A stretch of 64,000 bases of DNA from an uncultured Sphingomonadaceae bacterium (GTDB lineage Bacteria; Pseudomonadota; Alphaproteobacteria; Sphingomonadales; Sphingomonadaceae): contig CANLUL010000005.1 of the NCBI GenBank assembly GCA_947494305.1, positions 1 through 64,000 on the forward strand. The letters run 5' to 3'. This document shows, piece after piece, positions 61,098 through 64,000 of the stretch (position 1 is its first letter; each line of letters begins with the position of its first letter). The position numbers and the translations under genes were made by a program. The notes under the pieces were generated by a model. The model saw only the letters and a program-made list of their open reading frames with translations, did not search any database and was not told the DNA's origin.

Positions 61098-63329
61098 ATG
61101 CGATTAAAAATTTCCAGCCGTAGATTTTTCTTAGGCGTTTCTAGCGCTGCCTTGCTTGGCGTCACCGCGACACCCGCTTTGGCTGACAACCACGGAAAGA
61201 AAATGACAACTGCAGAGCTGAATAAAATGAGCGCAACACAAACGGCGAATAACAACGCCGAGAATACAATCCTTCAGGACTGGACCGGTCCCTATGATGG
61301 TGTACCGCCTTGGGATGAAGTCAAAGTATCTGACTTCCCCGCGGCGTTCCAAACATTGATGGACGAAGGCAAGAAAGAAGCCGACGCAATTCTTGCCAAC
61401 AGCGAGCCCGCTACTTTTGAAAACTTCATGGTTCCATGGGAACTGGCAGGCTCGAAAGCCAATGAGGTTTTTGCATTATGGGGTGTTCATTCTAGCAACC
61501 TTTCAAATGATGAAGTGCGGACAGTGCAGGGGGAATGGTTACCCAAGATTTCCGCTTTCTTTAACGAGCTTCAGCTTGATCCGCGACTTTTCGCCAAAAC
61601 CAAGCAGGTGTATGATAATCTCGAAACTTCCGGTCTCAATGCGCAGCAGAAGCGCCTGGTAACACGCCAATATGAATCATTGGTTCGAAATGGCGCGCTA
61701 TTGGAAGGTGAGCAAAAAGAGGAATTGATCCGTCTGGGTACGGAGCTTTCCAAAGCTTTTAACGAATTTTCCAACAAAGTTCTGGCTGACGAAGAAACCT
61801 ATATTTACTTGAGCGATGAAGCCGATTTGGCTGGCCTGCCTGACAGCTTTATAGCTTCGATCAAGGCTGCTGAGGCACAGGACAAGGAAGGCTGGGCGCT
61901 GAAGAATACACGTTCGGTCATGCAACCTTTCCTGCAAAACTCCACCCGCCGTGATCTTCGCGAAAAAGTCTACAACGCCTATATCAACCGTGGTGACAAT
62001 GGCGACAAGAACGACACCAACGCGACTATTGCCAAAATCCTGAAACTGCGCGCTGAACGTGCGGCGTTGCTGGGTTTCAAAACTCACGCACATTTCCGTA
62101 TGGCCGACACTATGGCACAAACGCCAGAAGCAGCTATGGATTTGATGATGAAAGTCTGGCCCGCCGCGGTTGCCCGCGTGAAGGAAGAGGTCGCCGATAT
62201 GCAGGAAGTGGCCGATGCCGAGGGCGCGGGGATCACCATCGCGCCTTGGGATTATCGCTTTTATGCAGAGAAAGTGCGCAAAGCGAAATATGATCTCGAT
62301 GAGGCGGAGATCAAACCTTATTTCAAGCTCGATAATATGGTCGATGCAATGTTCGATGCAGCTGGCAAGCTATATGGCATGACCTTTACCGACAATACGG
62401 GCACGGTGCCGGTTTTCGAGCCGGAAGTTCGTACTTTCGAAGTCAAGCGCGGTGATAAGGTCATTGGGGTTTTCTATCTCGATAATTTTGCCCGGGAGGG
62501 GAAACGATCGGGTGCTTGGATGACCACCTATCGCAGCCAATATAGTCTGGGCGGTAAAAATCGCTACGTGTTTGCATCGAACAATAATAATTTCGTCAAA
62601 GGTGGGGAAGGCGAGCCGACCTTGATCAGCCTTGATGATGCAGCAACCCTGTTCCATGAATTTGGTCACGCACTGCATTATCTCAACTACGACATTACCT
62701 ATCCCGGCTTTGGCGGGACGCCACGGGATTTTGTTGAATACCCAAGTCAGGTGAATGAGAACTGGCTCTTAACGCGTTATGTTCTCGACAATTATGCCAA
62801 GCATGTTGAAACCGGCGAAGCCATGCCGCAGGCACTGGTCGACAAAATCGAAAAGTCAAAAACCTTCAACGAAGGCTTCTCGACGGTTGAATATCTATCC
62901 AGCGCGATTGTTGATATGAAACTACACAATCGCACCGATCCGGTTACCGATGCGGATGCGTTTGAGCGGGAAACACTGACAGAAATCGGTATGCCGCGCG
63001 AGATCGTGATGCGTCACCGTTTGCCGCAGTTCAACCACCTGTTCAGTTCGGATGCTTATTCAGCCGGCTATTACAGCTATCTTTGGTCCGAAACCATGGA
63101 CGCAGATACCTGGGCGGCGTTTGAAGAAGCCGGCAATGTTTGGGATAAGGAAACAGCGGAAAAATTCCGGTCTATCATTCTTGCTACGGGCAACGAAACT
63201 GACCGCAAGGAAGCTTACCGCAAATTCCGCGGCCGCGACCCTGAGGTAAAATATATCCTCAAAAAACGCGGTTTCCCAGTGCCAGCTGAAAGCGCGGATG
63301 CAGGAGGCGCGCATAAGGCAGTAAAGTAA
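61098..63329 (+). CDS. dcp: Tat-exported M3 metallopeptidase (Dcp-like)
   Basis: About 743 residues from ATG 61098 with GGAGAG 7 nt upstream; an open frame further left is not a good start. A Tat signal is present (SSRRFFLGVSSAALLGVTATPALA). The zinc motif HEFGHALH and the following NFAREGKRSGAWMT and SGYYSYLWSETMDADTW are typical of peptidyl-dipeptidase Dcp/oligopeptidase A of family M3, which release dipeptides from short peptides. Sphingomonads often carry several exported Dcp homologues. Confidence 0.92.
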   Translation: MRLKISSRRFFLGVSSAALLGVTATPALADNHGKKMTTAELNKMSATQTANNNAENTILQDWTGPYDGVPPWDEVKVSDFPAAFQTLMDEGKKEADAILANSEPATFENFMVPWELAGSKANEVFALWGVHSSNLSNDEVRTVQGEWLPKISAFFNELQLDPRLFAKTKQVYDNLETSGLNAQQKRLVTRQYESLVRNGALLEGEQKEELIRLGTELSKAFNEFSNKVLADEETYIYLSDEADLAGLPDSFIASIKAAEAQDKEGWALKNTRSVMQPFLQNSTRRDLREKVYNAYINRGDNGDKNDTNATIAKILKLRAERAALLGFKTHAHFRMADTMAQTPEAAMDLMMKVWPAAVARVKEEVADMQEVADAEGAGITIAPWDYRFYAEKVRKAKYDLDEAEIKPYFKLDNMVDAMFDAAGKLYGMTFTDNTGTVPVFEPEVRTFEVKRGDKVIGVFYLDNFAREGKRSGAWMTTYRSQYSLGGKNRYVFASNNNNFVKGGEGEPTLISLDDAATLFHEFGHALHYLNYDITYPGFGGTPRDFVEYPSQVNENWLLTRYVLDNYAKHVETGEAMPQALVDKIEKSKTFNEGFSTVEYLSSAIVDMKLHNRTDPVTDADAFERETLTEIGMPREIVMRHRLPQFNHLFSSDAYSAGYYSYLWSETMDADTWAAFEEAGNVWDKETAEKFRSIILATGNETDRKEAYRKFRGRDPEVKYILKKRGFPVPAESADAGGAHKAVK

Positions 63330-63347
63330 TTGCCAGATAAGTTCCTA

Positions 63348-63977
63348 TTAACAAAAGGGGAGCGCATTCGCGTTCCCCTTTTTCGTTAAGAAGAACATAT
63401 CTGTCAGCGCCTGTATCAATGAACGGGCAGCATGCGGAAATAACCGTGCTCCAACAAAATCCTTACGCAGGCACAGCAAGATAAGAAGTGTCATTTGCGC
63501 AGCAACGGCATCACTTTCCGGTGCCGCTGCTGAACAAGACCATTTCGCAATCAAGGTTTCGAGAAATTCATGATCTGCTTCTTGATGGTCATGCAGGCGC
63601 TCGGCTGGTATTTTTTGAACAATAGCACCGAATTCCCGAGCGTTTCCAAGAATATGGATCAATGGCTCGTCTTCAATTTTGTGGAACATATCCGTAAGCA
63701 ACGCCTCTAGTTCCTCCCGCTGTGGTTGCCAATCTTTGGCGGATGGCTGAATCAGGGGTGCGCGAAGATTATTTTGGAATTCTTCAAGCAGCTCAAAAAA
63801 CAACAACTGCTTGGTTGGGTAGAATTTGTAGAACGAGCCTTTTCCAATATGTGCTGCAACGGCCAGTTCGTCGACAGTCGTTTGTGCTACGCCCTTGCGA
63901 GCAAAAGCCTTGTGAGCAGCGGACCTCAGTTTCTCTCTTATTGCCGTCTGTTCGGCATGGCTAAATCTGCTTGGCAT
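63348..63977 (-). CDS. TetR-family regulator
   Basis: 209 residues. HTH: TVDELAVAAHIGKGSFYKFYPTKQLLFFELLEEF. The ligand domain is of the TetR_C type with no further clue. It is convergent with the M3 peptidase and shares a bidirectional terminator with it. The target is probably to the right, outside the window. Confidence 0.9.
   Translation of the reverse strand: MPSRFSHAEQTAIREKLRSAAHKAFARKGVAQTTVDELAVAAHIGKGSFYKFYPTKQLLFFELLEEFQNNLRAPLIQPSAKDWQPQREELEALLTDMFHKIEDEPLIHILGNAREFGAIVQKIPAERLHDHQEADHEFLETLIAKWSCSAAAPESDAVAAQMTLLILLCLRKDFVGARLFPHAARSLIQALTDMFFLTKKGNANALPFC
63353..63383. terminator. bidirectional terminator between the M3 peptidase and TetR genes
   Basis: AAAAGGGGAGCG pairs with CGTTCCCCTTTT (12 bp with one G-T), flanked by A-run and T-run, so it works on both strands. 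It overlaps the last codons of the TetR gene. Confidence 0.85.
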
Positions 63978-64000
63978 ATCCTTATTTATGACGATTTGAC

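Noticed and set aside
1-64000. CRISPR array
   Set aside because: No regularly spaced direct repeats of 23-47 nt were seen and no cas genes are present.

Overview
The window looks like the chromosome of a Gram-negative alphaproteobacterium, most likely a sphingomonad of the Sphingorhabdus/Parasphingorhabdus/Sphingopyxis kind. This is an inference from gene content: a fused PabB-PabC, DUF2339, a TPR-type CcmI/CycH, GlxA regulators, Tat-exported enzymes, outer-membrane beta-barrel proteins and short tightly packed operons at moderate GC. No rRNA or CRISPR array was seen. One tRNA (Leu, CAG) is present.

Layout. 0.3-9.1 kb: a small secreted protein, an RND/MMPL exporter, a wax-ester-synthase-like acyltransferase whose 5' end lacks a normal start codon, a convergent hybrid histidine kinase/response regulator pair, and two secreted proteins of unknown function. 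9.3-16 kb: acyl-CoA synthetase, MDR oxidoreductase, a DJ-1/RidA pair divergent from a GlxA-type regulator, and a Tat lipoprotein of the D-amino-acid-oxidase family. 16.6-19.6 kb: a DUF11 secreted protein, small regulators and a LuxR solo.

19.67-33.72 kb: a 14-kb integrated island in the 3' end of tRNA-Leu. It is bounded by a 22/23-nt direct repeat of the tRNA end and carries a tyrosine integrase, an AlpA-like activator and a P4/D5-type primase-helicase. Two defence modules flank this core: an MmeI-like methyltransferase-nuclease with a DUF262/HNH partner, and a Septu-like ATPase/HNH pair. A strongly structured 155-nt intergenic stretch lies beside the Septu genes.

33.9-46.7 kb: tryptophan dioxygenase and a kynureninase-like enzyme, a crotonase, a five-gene operon (S9 peptidase, DUF2339, membrane LuxR regulator, DUF4199, VOC), PabBC, a DUF2975/XRE pair, a glycine-zipper lipoprotein and an outer-membrane protein. 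46.7-53.5 kb: a DUF4345-like/TetR divergent pair with a perfect operator palindrome, lying between a MarR gene and a duplicated 90-nt copy of that gene's 3' end; then acyl-CoA dehydrogenase, hemN with an FNR-type box, and metY.

53.6-60.9 kb: the most unusual region. A cytochrome-c-maturation TPR gene is divergent from an operon encoding (1) a cytoplasmic flavoprotein fused to two cyclic-nucleotide-binding domains and a four-cluster [4Fe-4S] module, (2) a histidine-rich five-helix membrane protein, (3) an FHA domain-TM-decaheme cytochrome, and (4) a CpdA-like cAMP phosphodiesterase. Together they read as an electron conduit from NAD(P)H to the periplasm with built-in cyclic-nucleotide and phosphothreonine sensing. 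I know of no characterised equivalent. The window ends with a Tat-exported M3 peptidase and a TetR regulator.
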